A DNA stretch of 64,000 nucleotides from Melampsora larici-populina 98AG31 (GCF_000204055.1 NW_006768833.1:221685-285684), one strand, 5' to 3'; positions 12,941 to 24,507 are shown, counted from the first letter of the stretch. Made by a program: numbers and translations. The notes: a model not told the origin generated them from the letters alone.

Positions 12941-14880
12941 ATGCCTTGGCCAGAAAAAGCTCCACCACCAACCTCGGCATTATCAATCTATCGTATCCTT
13001 TCACCTAAAGCAGGTTTAAGAGTTTCACCATTATGTTTAGGTGCCATGTCAATTGGACAAGCGTGGGGAGAGTATGGTATGGGAGCAATGAATCAAATCG
13101 AAAGTTATAAATTATTAGATGAATTTGTTAGACTTGGTGGAAACTTTATTGATACTGCTAATGGTTATCAAGATGAAGAAAGTGAACGTTGGATTGGATC
13201 TTGGATGAAGGTTTGTCAGATCATAAGATTGAAGATTGCTTTTTGTGTATGTTCAAGTCAAGTTTATTTGCTAAAGATTGGTTTTTGAATTTTTCGACAA
13301 AAAAAGGAACGTAATAATCGAGATCAAATAGTGATCGCTACTAAATTCACGTCTTTCTATCGCGGAAAGGATCCAGCGACCAAGATCCGTGTCAATGTGA
13401 GTCCATAATAACACCTTTGGAAACTGATCACATAAATCTCACAATTCGAATCCTTTTTTTTGCATAGTATGGGGGTAATGCGACCAAGTCTTTAAGACTT
13501 TCAGTTGAAGATTCATTGAAAAAATTACAAACGAATTATATCGATGTTCTTTATCTTCATTGGTGGGATTGGACTACTTCAATTGAAGAAGTGATGCAAT
13601 CTTTAAATAATTTGGTTAAAGAAGGAAAAGTAAGTAGGATTGCTTTTTTTCATGCTCATATATACAAGAAGGAATGAATGAATGAAACATGAAGGGAATT
13701 GACGATTTGATATCGATTTTGGTATATAGGTTCTTTATTTGGGTATCTCTGATACTCCCGCTTGGATTGTTTCAAAAGCGAATCAATGTGCGTTCTGATC
13801 CTTTTTAATTCGACAAGTCTCAATTACTCGATAATTGATCGTTAATTCTTTTTGTGTCCATACTTTCTTGGAGGAGGGTTTAGATGCTCGAGACCATGGG
13901 CTTGCACAATTTGTTGTTTATCAAGGTCTATGGAGTGCGATGTTTCGAGACTTTGAACGTGAAATTATTCGTAAGTAATTGAACCTGAAAAATTGAGCAT
14001 GACCGATTAAGCTTCAAGAAACGCGAATTGATCAAAACCAAAAATGGAATCATGATTTTACTATAGCTATGTGTTTATCTGAAGGAATGGCTTTATGTCC
14101 ATGGGGAGCACTTGGATCTGGAAAATTTCAATCAAAAGCAGATTTAGAAAAACGTTCAGCCAATGGAGAAAGTTTAAGATCCATCACTGGTCCAAGTCAA
14201 CAAAATGAATTAGAAAGAAAGATTTCAGAAACCTTAGAAAAGATTGGAAAAGAATTAGGAACTGATTGTGTGACTGCTGTGGCTTTAGCTTATGTATTAC
14301 AAAAAGTTCCTTATGGTTAGTACATGATACTAAAGATTTCCTGAAGAATAACTTTTTTGGATGGATTGATGAAGAAAGCTTTATGAACTGATCAACTTTT
14401 TGTTTTCTTTTGTAGTTTTCCCGATTATTGGGGGTAGAAAAATTGAACATTTAAATAGTAATATTACTGCTTTGACACTTTGTCTTACAGAAGACCATAT
14501 AAAAGAGATCGAAGCTCAAACACCTGATTTTAAATTAGGATTTCCATATGATCAAGTCAGCTTTCCAAAGTTTCCTTTAATACTTTTCTTTTTCTTTTCT
14601 ATTTTTTGATTTTTTTCATTGATTGATTTCAATGGTTTTGATTTAACAGTTTGGTGTGGATGCGGCTCTTGGTGGTGTTACTCCTTGGCATTTTGATTCA
14701 GTTGGAAAATTCGGATTTGTTAAACATCCTCAGGTAAGCATTTGATACTAAAAAGTTTGAATGTGGGATAATCAGACTGTCACAAAGATTGATGTTCATT
14801 GAACTAATCAAAATTGCTTTGTTTTTGATTACTTATAGGCTATCAAGCCTTCGGAAGAAGTCTTGGAAAAATCTAAATAG
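12941..14880 (+). CDS. Aldo/keto reductase, aryl-alcohol dehydrogenase type, 9 exons
   Basis: Exons are 12941-13210, 13307-13396, 13468-13629, 13730-13787, 13884-13970, 14067-14315, 14416-14555, 14650-14733 and 14839-14880. Phases agree and the product has 393 residues. It is a cytosolic NADPH-dependent (beta/alpha)8 oxidoreductase. The AKR catalytic tetrad is visible as Asp71 and Tyr76 ([18 protein letters not shown]), Lys103 (VIATKF) and His151 (VLYLHWWDW). Further family blocks are [28 protein letters not shown] and PIIGGRK. The pattern fits the AKR9-type aryl-alcohol dehydrogenase/norsolorinic-acid-reductase branch, whose members reduce aromatic aldehydes. The substrate here is unknown. 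The exon 7 donor (GTCAGC) is weak but gives the right frame. No metabolic cluster partners are nearby. Confidence 0.93.
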
Positions 14881-16107
14881 GGAGTTTCTTTGATATCTTT
14901 CCAAATGAAGACATATATCTATACATGTTCATGATGATGAGTTGTAAAGTAGCTTGATTGGTGTGATTGTAGTAAGATTATTCTTGATGATCAAAGTGCC
15001 CTATTGATAGTGGTTTTGACAAATGATGTATGGTATCTAATTATACCGAGTTTATCTTACACATTATGAAAATTGAGACTATGTGATATATGAAGTTGAA
15101 GGTTAATATACCATCAAGTTACTTATCTGGTTCTCAATGTGCCACAATTCTCCAAAGACTTGACTCACTTCGCAGTCAAAGTCATGGCCAACACACATAG
15201 AATTTTGAACATAATTTCAAGTAAAGTTGTCACTGGTTGTTGTTCAGAACTTTGCATCAAACATTGTCCATTGTGTTTGTTGAATTTTCTGTGTCGTTTC
15301 CCAACACGGTTTTCACTTATAATAGTTTTCTTCTTGATTCTTGATCAACTTCACCATTCTCATAGGTTGATTACAACCTGTATACCCTCGGCTTTTGGCA
15401 TGAAGATCATTCCAGATTTGCCCTGCTTGGATTTACAGCCTTTATCTTTGACAAGGCAGACAAGGTGTGGTGGCTACAAATTTGTTCTCATAGATATATT
15501 TCCCTGTACAATCAACCAAAGACAATGGTTGCTCTGACAGAACCTGGTAAGGATCCTAGTTTAGATTGAAGCTTACAAAAGAAACACCCCAGGGTTGCTA
15601 TCCTTGTTTATACTTACCGGTGTTGGTCAGGATGACAGATATACCCAGAAACTCGTAGTTGGCTTCGAAGCGATGCATCTATTAGGTGGAGATCTGCCTC
15701 ACCGTGATGACTTCACAAGGAGAACCAAAGCAAATTTACAATCTCAAGGCAAATACATCAATAGAAGATCAGTCAAATCTTATGAGTGGTACATCCTTTT
15801 GCTTTATTGTTGGGATTGTGTGCTTAAGTATATATATATAGCAGGCAATGGATAGGCACACAAAAGGGAGATAGGAGAAATATAGATGAGTTATGAGATG
15901 AGATACCACGATAAAAAGAGCTCGGGGGGAAGAGAAGCGACAAAATAACACAAACGGCCTTGCTCGAACTTGATTCATTCGGGAGAAGAGTCATGATAAC
16001 AAGGGCTTTTTTCTTTTGCTTTGGTAAGTAGTGATCAGGCTATGTGTTAGCCATGTGATAAGGTTTTGTTTCAAGGAAGATATCAGAGCAGAGTAAGTAA
16101 TGATTTT
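14881..16107. other. Intergenic, no gene recognised
   Basis: This stretch lies between the converging 3' ends of the reductase (+) and the KH gene (-). A 132-codon open frame at 15139-15537 (+) has no motif I recognise and no splice partners. A short TA run occurs near 15830. No terminal repeats were found. It presumably includes the 3' UTRs of both flanking genes. Confidence 0.5.
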
Positions 16108-17548
16108 TTATTGGCTATCTTCTTCCTGGACCGTTCCAACTCGGCGCTCCTTTTCGCTCTCTGAAGTAGGGGGACGAAGCATTAGGTTTTCCCTGAAGAC
16201 GAGCAGTTGACGAGCAGTTGAACACTTACCTAGCTGATTGTAAAGCAAGAAGAGAGCCTTTTCATTGGCTTCCGATGATCCGGTAATCGTAAACATACGT
16301 TCACCAGTGTCATCGTGAGGAGTTTTGGCGATAGAGATCCTGGAGCCTGACATTCGTCGGATTTCATTGATCTTGGCTCCTCCTTTGCCGATGATACACT
16401 GTGGTAAAAGACCAGAAGTAGCTGTCAGCTATAGCTATGAAGAGCAGACTGATCAATTGAACACATCACTTACGCCAACCATATCAGCTGGAATCGAGAT
16501 GTTTTGGGTACGTAGGAGGCGATCAGCAACAGGAGCAGGCGCAGATGCGAGCGAATTTTCCCTCGAGCGATGTCCGTTCTCGTTGCCGTTCGAGTGGTAG
16601 GTTCCGTTGTGGGGACGTCTTCCAGGAAGGTCTCCTGCCATATGGCCACCACTCGGCACACCGCTCCCAGCGCGACGAGCACCACCATTTCCATAGCCTT
16701 GGCCACCAACCCCGAATCCACCAGCAAGGACACCACCAGGATACGCCGCTGTGACGCCATCAGGGCCTAGTGCGCCAGGTTGATATAAGACGGTTCCGTG
16801 AGCTCTTTCCCAATCCTCCATCAAGCATTTCCCAATCTCATGAATCGCAACTCGGATTGCTTCTGGGCTGCCTTGGACCTCTACGACTCTCTCGGTAGAT
16901 TGAGGTAACATTTCCTTGCTGGCTACCATTCGAACACCAGAGATGTCTTGGATTTCTTTAATCTTAGAGCCCTGTCGTCCAATGATGGATCCCATGAGAT
17001 TGTGAGATACCAAGACTCGGATCGCTGTCGTCGTGGCAGTTGGAGGTGGGACGGTGAGTGAGGGATCGGTGGCTGCCAATGGGTTTTGCAAGATTGCATC
17101 GGCTACGATCGAATAAGCCTGATGAAGAATTGAGGCATGAGTCTCAATGAGAGTTCAACAAGGAATGTAGAAATGAGAAACTCACTTTGCTAACACCTTC
17201 AAGGCCACCACTGACACTGAGGACTCGATCATGAACGCCTTGGACAGCCTTACTGACACCGGCTTTGGTTCCGGTCTGTTCACGGATCTCAGCGACAGTC
17301 TTGCCACCCTTTCCAATGATCACACCAGCTGGAAGAGCAGATGAGAAGAGACAAAGTAACGAGTCAGCGAGATATTCGAGTGACTAAGCAACAAGGTAAA
17401 ACGTACCTTCTTTGGTAGAAACGAGGGATCGTAAGGTGACGTTGGAGGTAGGATCAGCGCCAGCACCGGTAGAATTGATCGGAAGACCATTGCTACGAAT
17501 GGATTTATCGGGTGGGCTCGAGAGGGTGGGAGAGGCGACGGTAGCCAT
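16108..17548 (-). CDS. Three-KH-domain RNA-binding protein (PCBP/hnRNP K-like), 5 exons
   Basis: Minus-strand exons 17548-17407, 17328-17186, 17118-16474, 16398-16230 and 16160-16108 join in frame to 383 residues, starting at the ATG at 17548-17546. Each of three KH domains shows its GxxG RNA-contact loop: GVIIGKGGKTVAEI, GSIIGRQGSKIKEI and CIIGKGGAKINEI. A Gly/Asn-rich linker separates KH2 and KH3. The last exon completes the helix as LESEKERRVGTVQEEDS. Poly(C)-binding KH proteins of this layout (yeast Pbp2/Hek2, fission yeast Rnc1, animal PCBP) regulate mRNA stability, localisation and translation. The exact ortholog cannot be chosen by eye. The upstream region to about 17870 is purine/pyrimidine-biased and probably the 5' UTR and promoter. 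Confidence 0.93.
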
Positions 17549-18069
17549 TTTCACAGGCGAGGAAGAGAGAGAGGAAGGGAGAGAGAGAGGAGGGAGAAGA
17601 GAGAGAGAGGAGGGCTATGAAAGGGTAGAGATGGCAAATGGTCGAAGAAGAGAGGAAAGAATAAATCGTGAGGAGGACGAGAAGGAGACGAGAGGGAGGA
17701 AGGAGAGGATTGAATCTTAAAGGTGTATCTAGATCGGGTGGGTTTAAATAAGAGACGAACGGTAAAGAGAGAAAAACCACACACAGTTGACCGATCACAC
17801 ACAAACAGTCAACAGCCAAGTCAAAGTTCATGATTTTTTTCAATCTTGATGCACAGTCACGCAGCAACTCAACTCATTCAAGTTCAAATCAAATTTCATG
17901 CTTCTTTCAATTCATCATCTAACACTTCATCATCAATAGATCTTTCTCCTATCATTCAAAATGAAGATGAAAAGAAAATGAAGCATTGGCATTAGGGTAA
18001 CCAGCTGGCAACTCTGCGAATTTGACACTGTTGATGTGAATACAATTGGCAACCAAGAACAAAAATAAG

Positions 18070-18170
18070 GGTCTGGCCGGGAATTGAACCCGGGACCTCA
18101 CCCAGATCGGACCTGCTCCAGAAGAGAAGGCCTGCCCTAAGGGTGAATCATACTACTAGACCACCAAACC
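18070..18170 (-). tRNA. tRNA-Pro (anticodon AGG) with 30-nt intron
   Basis: Read on the minus strand, the 5' acceptor strand GGTTTGG (18170-18164) pairs with 3' CCAGACC (18076-18070). Then follow a D-arm TGGTCTAGTAGTATGA, anticodon stem CACCC/GGGTG, loop TTAGGG-T with anticodon AGG, and a T-arm CCCGGGTTCAATTCCCGG. An intron of 30 nt (18134-18105) interrupts the loop one base 3' of the anticodon, the canonical nuclear tRNA intron site. The mature length is 71 nt before CCA addition. The sequence closely follows known eukaryotic tRNA-Pro(AGG). Confidence 0.93.
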
Positions 18171-18307
18171 GATGACGTCATTCACCTGTATTGACTACTC
18201 ATCACGCTCTCTTTGATACTTGACGTCATAAAGTACCCGTCATTCTGAACACCCCGCGATCACAGCACTCAAAATTGAGAAAATTCACCAACGTCTCGCC
18301 GGGCATC

Positions 18308-19165
18308 ATGAATATGACGACTCGATTATCGGCTTTTCAATCAAACCCAGCCAGCTTCATCGATTACACAATCTTAAAGCCAAATGCTACTGAAAGTGAG
18401 TCCATTCTTTCATTTCATAAATCATGAAACTTATCGTTCTTTGATTTGCTAGATGATATCACTCAATTATGTGAAGAAGCGAAAAAATATCAATTTAAAT
18501 CAGTTTGTGTAAATCCTTGTTGGGTGAAGAAATGTGTTGATTTATTAAAAGGTACAAACGTGTTAGTTTGTACAGTGATTGGATTCCCTTTGGGTGCGAA
18601 TTCGAAGAAGATTAAAGTGCGAGTTGTTGATACTGATCTACAAATGCAAAGAAATTTCGAAGAACAACTGATATTCTTATCATATGCCTTGCCTGACTTT
18701 TAAAAGGCTTACGAAACCAAGACGGCTTTGGAAGATGGAGCTGGTGAAATCGATATGGTGATGAACGTAGGAAAATATCTCAGTGATCCATCAAAGGCAG
18801 TCAAGACGCTCGAAGAAGACGTAGGAGCCGTGGTCAATGAGCTCAAAACAGCCTCTATCCCACTGAAGGTCATCATTGAAACCAGCTTGTTACAACCTGA
18901 ACAAATTCGACAAGTCTCCCAAATCTTAGCTTCGATTGACGGTGTAAGCTTTGTAAAAACCTCAACAGGTTTTACAGGTCCAGGAGCTCAACCTGAACAT
19001 CTTCAAATAATGAGAGGATGCTTGCCAGAAGCTATAGGAGTCAAAGCGAGTGGTGGAATCAAAACTTGGGAAGATTGTGTGAAGATGATTGAAGCTGGAG
19101 CCAATCGGATTGGAACCTCATCAGGTGTTAAAATTATGGAAGAATCTCATAAGAATCAATGTTAA
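18308..19165 (+). CDS. Deoxyribose-phosphate aldolase (DERA), 3 exons
   Basis: Exons 18308-18395, 18453-18616 and 18707-19165 join in frame to 236 residues. The enzyme reversibly cleaves 2-deoxyribose-5-phosphate to glyceraldehyde-3-phosphate and acetaldehyde in nucleoside salvage and catabolism. The class I aldolase signature is complete: Asp100 in [10 protein letters not shown], the Schiff-base Lys168 in [14 protein letters not shown] and Lys197 in [10 protein letters not shown]. The C-terminus [11 protein letters not shown] fits the phosphate-binding end. The intron 2 donor is GTGCGA. It was chosen because splicing there joins [12 protein letters not shown] directly to [12 protein letters not shown], as in the family, whereas read-through hits a stop. 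The length is typical. The gene starts about 140 bp from the divergent tRNA-Pro. Confidence 0.95.
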
Positions 19166-19569
19166 CATCTCCCAAATCTTTCTCTAAAGTCTCTTTAGAT
19201 TCGTTTGATGCTGTTTTTACCTGAAAGTCTTTTTTGGGGCGTCTGAAAATGTATGACTTCGGTTGAGTAATTTCAGATAGCTTACAAAAGATGCATTGCT
19301 CATTTCAAATTGGGACTACTTATTTGGAAAAAGAGGAGACGCATACCATCGAGAAATTAGGCTTATTGGCACCTACCGTTGTAAATAAATAGACCTTCTC
19401 TGTGTTGATTATCGCCTGAAAGTTCACTAACTACATAATTCTAACTTGTTCAAAAACATACTCTCACTTGAACTGTTAGCCATCCGTTCTGACTGGTTCA
19501 TGGTCACCTTTGAGCAACTGGAATACCACTTCAATGTAAATCACCACTGTCTCACAGATCATTCTCCTT
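19166..19569. other. Intergenic with possible integrase scrap
   Basis: This is the 3' flank of the aldolase gene. A short plus-strand stretch near 19490-19590 reads LEYHFNVNHHCLTDHSPF, which resembles the C-terminal integrase motif of Ty3/gypsy elements but is too short and broken to annotate firmly. Nothing else is recognised. Confidence 0.3.
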
Positions 19570-20690
19570 TTATAATGTTTTTGTCTGGGATTTCAACCGC
19601 AAAATAAACACGAAAAAAGGCGAGTGATTGAGATAACTAGAATCTTTAAATGCAATAGGGTGAAGTACTCCCTCATTGTTGTTCTGTGATAGGATTGCTC
19701 CAAGGGCGTAGTCCGAGCAATTGTACTCAAGCACGAATGGCTTATACAGGTTGGCGATCTTCAGGACGGGGGCTGTGGTAAAGGATGTCCCCAAAGTATC
19801 AAATGCTTGTTGTTGTGCATCACTCCACCTAAAGGGTATTTCGTCACAGGTAAGATCAGGGAATGGTCTCGTAATACGTGGAGATCCGCTCAAAAACCTT
19901 TGGTGGAAGTTTGCGAAGCCAAGGAGGCGTTGGATCTGCGACACGTCCTTTGGCGCCGGCCAGTCGCTGGAGCTCGCTGGTAATCATTTTCCTAATTTGA
20001 ATTTCCCTGGGCTTGAGCCATATGCTGTGTGATTGCAGGATCCGAAGGACTTCCTCTACGACTTTGTCGTGGTCTAAACCCTCTGATGTATAAATGGGGG
20101 GTTGTCGAAATACGCCGCAAGGTCTTTGCCTATCTTGTGCCAAAAAATCTCCGATATGAAGAACTGAAAGAAGCCTGGCCCTCCAGTTGCGCCAAGCGGC
20201 ATTGTGAGTGGCTCCAACTGGCCCTGCTTACAGATAAATGCCAACTTCTTCACAATGTCTTCCTTGACTCTTAGGGCGCGTTCACTTAAGCAATTTCTGG
20301 TGAGAAATCACATTCTGCAAAATTTAAAGTGTCTATTTGGTGGTGTATGTTTCATTTTTGCATTAAGAATTTTACAGAATGTGATTTCTGGTCAGAAATT
20401 CCTTAAGTGAACGTGCCCTTAGGTTATTGTATCTGTTACGCATGTCAAGGGAGGTGAAATTTCTCGCATCATGTAGGCTGTCTACCAACTCCATGGTCAA
20501 TAGTAGGGGTATGCATTTTTCACGGTTACCGAGTTTACCTTCGGTAATCAAAGCAAGGCCATAAGTTTCCATCTTTTTTCCGGCAAACAAGACTGGTACT
20601 ACTGCTGTCAGTCCTCGAGTGTTTCTAGCTGAGAAATCACCAAAAGAACTTCTCAAAATCATACCATCACATTTCATTTTAAGTATCATA
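19570..20690 (-). pseudogene. Decayed Ty3/gypsy pol (RT to RNase H)
   Basis: On the minus strand, from 20690 downward, broken frames recover reverse-transcriptase landmarks in order: a degenerate finger region (VPVLFAGKK), the helix MELVDSLHDARNFTSLDMRN, the MPLGATGGPGFFQ block (family consensus MPFGLTNAPATFQ), and YFDN where YxDD is required. After these come the connection and RNase H start (QRLLGFANFHQRFLSGSP, FVLEYNCSDYALGAILSQ). The catalytic YxDD is lost, the frame shifts at least once near 20140, and a 145-bp MITE sits inside the RT domain. It is clearly non-functional. The LTRs belonging to it are not identified. Confidence 0.85.
20274..20418. mobile_element. MITE, 145 bp, Harbinger/Tourist-like, TSD TTA
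   Basis: The ends GGGCGCGTTCACTTAAG and CTTAAGTGAACGTGCCC are inverted repeats, with subterminal matches further in (AGAAATCACATTCTG against CAGAATGTGATTTCT). TTA is duplicated at 20271-20273 and 20419-20421. A 3-bp TTA/TAA target and GGGC- termini are the hallmarks of PIF/Harbinger-derived Tourist MITEs. It interrupts the minus-strand gypsy RT between the codons for RNRYNN and LRV, so it inserted after that element. A related copy in opposite orientation lies at 48476-48606. Confidence 0.88.
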
Positions 20691-21379
20691 CACGAGTTAA
20701 GAGAAATTCTCTCAACAAAATTACAACATAAGAATCCAGTCTCAAAGATTCAAAATAAAATAATAAAAGCAAAAAATAATAATAACATCTTAAACGACCT
20801 AGTCTCAAAGGTCTACTAGAAAACTAACACGAATACTAAAGAAATCTCCAAGAGAATATATCAAAGACACACATATATATTTCTTCAACTAAGGAGAGAA
20901 AATTAAAAGGAACTAAAGAAAAGAAGTGTCAACAAGAAACGAAATAGAAATAAGAATGAATTGAGATATCACTTACCAAGATTATGATAACGTACTCGGG
21001 AGGAGAAAAACAGCAAGTAAAGACCCGGAAGGACCAAAGAGTAGCCCACTACGTAAACAAACTAGATCAAGGAGAGTTAACTGGCAATATAATCAGAATA
21101 AAAAATTACAAGAACCACTTAAAAGTCAAACCAACGCCACCGGCGCTCCGCCCAAGATAGCGGCAGCGGAGCGGTAGCATAGCGCGCGCTCCGCCCGCGC
21201 TAGGCCTTTTTCCATATAGCGGGTCCCGGGTTTCACTATAGCTATGGTGAAACCCAGAAAAATATAGCGGTTTTGAGATCCGCTCTCTATAGCGGTTTCT
21301 CGCTGTGCTATGGACCGCCACAGCGACCCCGAGCGCATAACAACAGGGCGCCTCAGAGCGCCCCATAGCGCTTCAGAGC

Positions 21380-22268
21380 ATGTGTTATCGTGGTTTTTGT
21401 CAATATGTACATAACGATCTCACCAAACATTCACCTTCACACCCTCATAGCACCAACGACATTTCTTTACCTCCTCAAATTGAAGAACAAGATTTAGATC
21501 TTTCTATTTACTTCGGAATGATCCTGGTGTACGTCAATGTTTTGATCATACTAGAGAGTATCAGTTGAGTTTTTCTTTTCTCTTTGAAAAATAAGTGAAC
21601 CCTCTCTATTGCACCTTCCATAGAAGCTGATGGATATTTGAATTATAATAAACGGAATAATCAAAAACTTGGCAATAATCAACATCTTCGAGGTAATAGT
21701 CGTAATAGTGGTAGTAGATCATCATCAACCTCACCACTTCCATCACCTTTGATCACGCTCCTACAGAAACTATCAATGATCATAATTCTAATTTACAAAT
21801 CTCACCAGATAATATAAAATGAAAAGATGAATTATCACCTGGTCTTAGATTAAACATTAATCAATTCTTAAACTATCATAATTATAAGAGACTAGATCCT
21901 AATAAAAATCAAGGAGACAGAATGGTTAGTACAAGTTTGGTGCTAAGAAATCAAGTAAAAAGAATCAAGGTGGGTGAAATCCTTTGGATTGAAGTCGTTT
22001 TGGTGAACTCATGTGAAAGATTAAGAAAAACTGGTGTCTTTGAATTCGGAGTGATTGGAAATGAAATTATCGGATTGGATGATATGATGTTGAATCTTTC
22101 AAATCTTTGAATATATTGATGGAAGATTGAATGTTTGATAATTTTAGACCATTAGAGGAAGGTGAATCTGGTTCAGTAATAATTAGATGTGTAGCTATGA
22201 AAGCAGGAATTTGCTCTGTCTCTGTGATCAGAGAAAAAGAAATTTTAGAAAACAACAAATCAGATTGA
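21380..22268 (+). pseudogene. Captured host-gene fragment, possibly TRAPPII Trs65-like
   Basis: Plus-strand coding-like segments include 21380-21567 and a segment starting about 21620 after an intron-like GTGAAC...CATAG. A frame from about 21755 to 22108 has one internal TGA (near 21820) and contains MVSTSLVLRNQVKRIKVGEI. It is followed by a fragment from about 22138 reading DNFRPLEEGESGSVIIRC and ending at 22268. The alternation of a beta-rich stretch and the PLEEGESGSVIIRCVAMKAG motif reminded me of the C-terminal domain of fungal Trs65-type TRAPPII subunits. That is a weak, by-eye match. In-frame stops and frame changes make it non-functional. Confidence 0.35.
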
Positions 22269-22959
22269 TGGACACTGTTTTGGTTGGAGTTGTAGCGTGA
22301 GAGTCATACAAACACATTTGCCTTTTGAATGCGGTATTATTGTTCTTAATTTGGATATTTATTCTTCTGAAGTAAGGTAATAATTTCAAAGCAAAGGGTA
22401 TTTCAAACAAGTCATGATATCGGGCGTGATCAGTATCCTTTCTCTTTGTTTGATAAATCCTTTTGTTGAGATGATTGGGAGTTTCCAGGTAAATAGTTGC
22501 ACAAAGCCCTTTTCAATGAAAATAGACTTTCTGGTATTCTAGTCAAGATAATGGTCCCTTTCATCACTCATGCATGATTTATACAAGAAGGAATCAGGAA
22601 ACAACTTGTGATTCGTGAAGGACGTAAGATTGACATAAAATCATGATCATCACAGTGATGATGAAATTATTGTACAAAGTCCTTTAAAGGTTATGTAAGA
22701 TAATCAATAGAACTAAGCGCAGAAACGTTCATTACAATTACTAAGACATCAAATAAGAAAGAATAATAAAGCCACCTTATGTGGGTAGACAACTAGCATG
22801 CATTTGAGCTGAGATCACCATGCCTACAATTATCACTTTGAAGAACCTTTGCCCATAAAGTCCTAAGAGAAGTCACATCTAAATCAATGACTGAATAAAA
22901 TTCGATCCAAGACTGTGAAAAGATAGAGCGAAGTTGATAGAAGACTATTAACATAAATG

Positions 22960-23260
22960 TAAAACGAGCTGAGTTTGATGTTAAAAAGAAACTCGGATCA
23001 GGTGCATTTGGGTGGGTTCTTCAGGCTTTTTGGAAAACAAATCACTTCAATGCACAATCAAGAGAATCCCACGGGTTGATAGAATGAAATCAAGCTTTTA
23101 TATGATCCCAATCACCCTTAAAGTTATGTCATTCCATCTACGGCTTCTGGAGAACTCAAGAATTCTTTTACATCGTTCTTGATTTGATTCAATTTGTAAT
23201 TCAAGATCGTTTACAAAAACTTCTATAATTTTATCTTGAAATAAAATTGATTTGTTTAAA
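22960..23260 (+). pseudogene. Captured protein-kinase N-lobe fragment
   Basis: The plus strand shows KKKLGSGAFGWVLQAF (Gly-rich P-loop, GxGxFGxV), then after a frameshift CTIKRIPRVDR (the VAIK-type strand with its ATP-binding Lys), another frameshift, NEIKLLYDPNHP (alpha-C/beta-4 type), and EFFYIVLDLIQF (hinge region). The order and spacing match a CMGC/MAPK-like kinase N-lobe. Several frameshifts and stops destroy the frame and no C-lobe follows. It lies inside the 21131-23652 TIR element next to an unrelated gene fragment, suggesting two captured genes. Confidence 0.6.
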
Positions 23261-23692
23261 GATCATTAAAAGATTCAAAAATCAAAAATTACTTTCTTGA
23301 TTTTGAAACATTACCATCACATGCAACTGATCAAGATAGATTACTAGCTGGCACTGATTTCTTTATTGATAAGTTTATTAATCTTAATCAAAGTCCTACT
23401 CACCATATTCGTATTTTTCTTTTCTTTTTTCTCTTTGACATTTTTAAGATTCCTGACAGCGCTTTTAGGCGCTTTCAAACGTGAAATTTTCCCAAAGCGG
23501 AGCGGAGCGATCCAAAAGATCGCACCACTCTCAGAAGTCATAGCACTTCAAAAAAGATAGCGGAGCGATTAGCTTTTTATCATAGCGCTGAATCGCTCCG
23601 CTGGCAAAATTTCAAGATATAGCGAAGCGGAGCGGAGCGCCGGTGGTGTTGGTCAAACCTTTAGTCTATAAAGAATTTACATAAAACTTACC

Positions 23693-24507
23693 TGTCACGG
23701 AGGGAGAACTAGATACTAGCTAAATCATCACAGAGCCCAATCTTATTGAGGAAAAACTATAAGAAGTCCCTATTCGCGCAAACGAGAAGAAGGGCATCGA
23801 ATTTTACCTTTCTAGATTAAAAGAAACAGTTAGTGCTCTCTTCCAAAAAGGTCCAGCAAATGAACCATTAGAAATTTATAGTTACTTACTTTAAAACTCT
23901 AACCCTTCCTTTGTTCCACTTCTTAAAAGTAGTTCCCTAAAACAGATTTCTATCATCTTGAATTATCGTAAAATAAACGTACGAACAACTCTCTTATTCA
24001 GATTAGCGGATCAGTTACTCATATATTGATAAATTCTTTTCTCGCTTGATACACCGTAGTTAACTAGTTAGCTACCCTGCTTCGATATCCCGCTCTAAGC
24101 CTTCAATCATTCCAGATTCAGTTTTTTCGTCAAGACACCTTTTTCTTACTAGATCCCAAGTAAGTTTAGTTCTACTTGGTAAATACCGCAGTTCTCGCAA
24201 CGTATAGTTGGCCGAGATCCCTGTCTATTTCTAATAGCAGGCAAATCTAAGCTTCAAGCTTCAGATATAAAACCCGGGTCTAGGATTGACCATCCTCTAC
24301 TGTTTCCACAGTAGGCCCGTGGATTTCTTTAAACCAAGACAAATACTAGTTATAATCTAATTGGTATACTAATAACCCGTGTATTATTCGTGCTAGGTAA
24401 TTATCACGATCTTGTGTATTCCACGTACCCAGAGGAATACGTAGTCAGGAACCTACTGTGTAAGTACTAGACCTTAACAGTGACCTTTTAAGGTAGCCAC
24501 CCTGACA
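23693..24507. mobile_element. Probable solo LTR, about 815 bp
   Basis: The segment begins TGTCACGGAGGGAG and ends CACCCTGACA, giving the TG...CA ends with a 5-bp inverted TGTCA/TGACA typical of Ty3/gypsy LTRs. No coding sequence follows on either side. I find no matching second LTR in the window and no clear 5-bp target duplication (TTACC against ACTGC), so it may be an old or truncated LTR. It starts 36 bp after the 2.5-kb TIR element ends. Confidence 0.45.

Larger units (their letters stand above)
21131..23652. mobile_element. TIR element, 2.5 kb, carrying host-gene fragments
   Basis: The termini are inverted: CCAACGCCACCGGCGCTCCG at 21131 against the reverse complement of 23630-23652 (CCAACACCACCGGCGCTCCG), and TCAAA is directly repeated at 21126-21130 and 23653-23657. 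Both end regions (21131-21370 and 23450-23652) are GC-rich and crowded with AGCGG/CGCTCC motifs and local palindromes, quite unlike the AT-rich interior. The interior holds no transposase but does hold gene-like, intron-bearing, stop-containing fragments (separate entries). This is the layout of a gene-capturing non-autonomous DNA element (compare Pack-MULEs). The superfamily is not determined, because a 5-bp TSD does not point to a common one. Confidence 0.6.

Noticed and set aside
15139..15537. 132-codon frame in the AKR-KH intergenic region
   Set aside because: No motif, no splice partners and no sign of conservation visible. Reported only as part of the intergenic entry.
23344..23560. Opposed 64-65 codon frames near the right end of the 2.5-kb TIR element
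   Set aside because: They mirror each other across the AGCGGAGCG-rich end zone and have no protein features.
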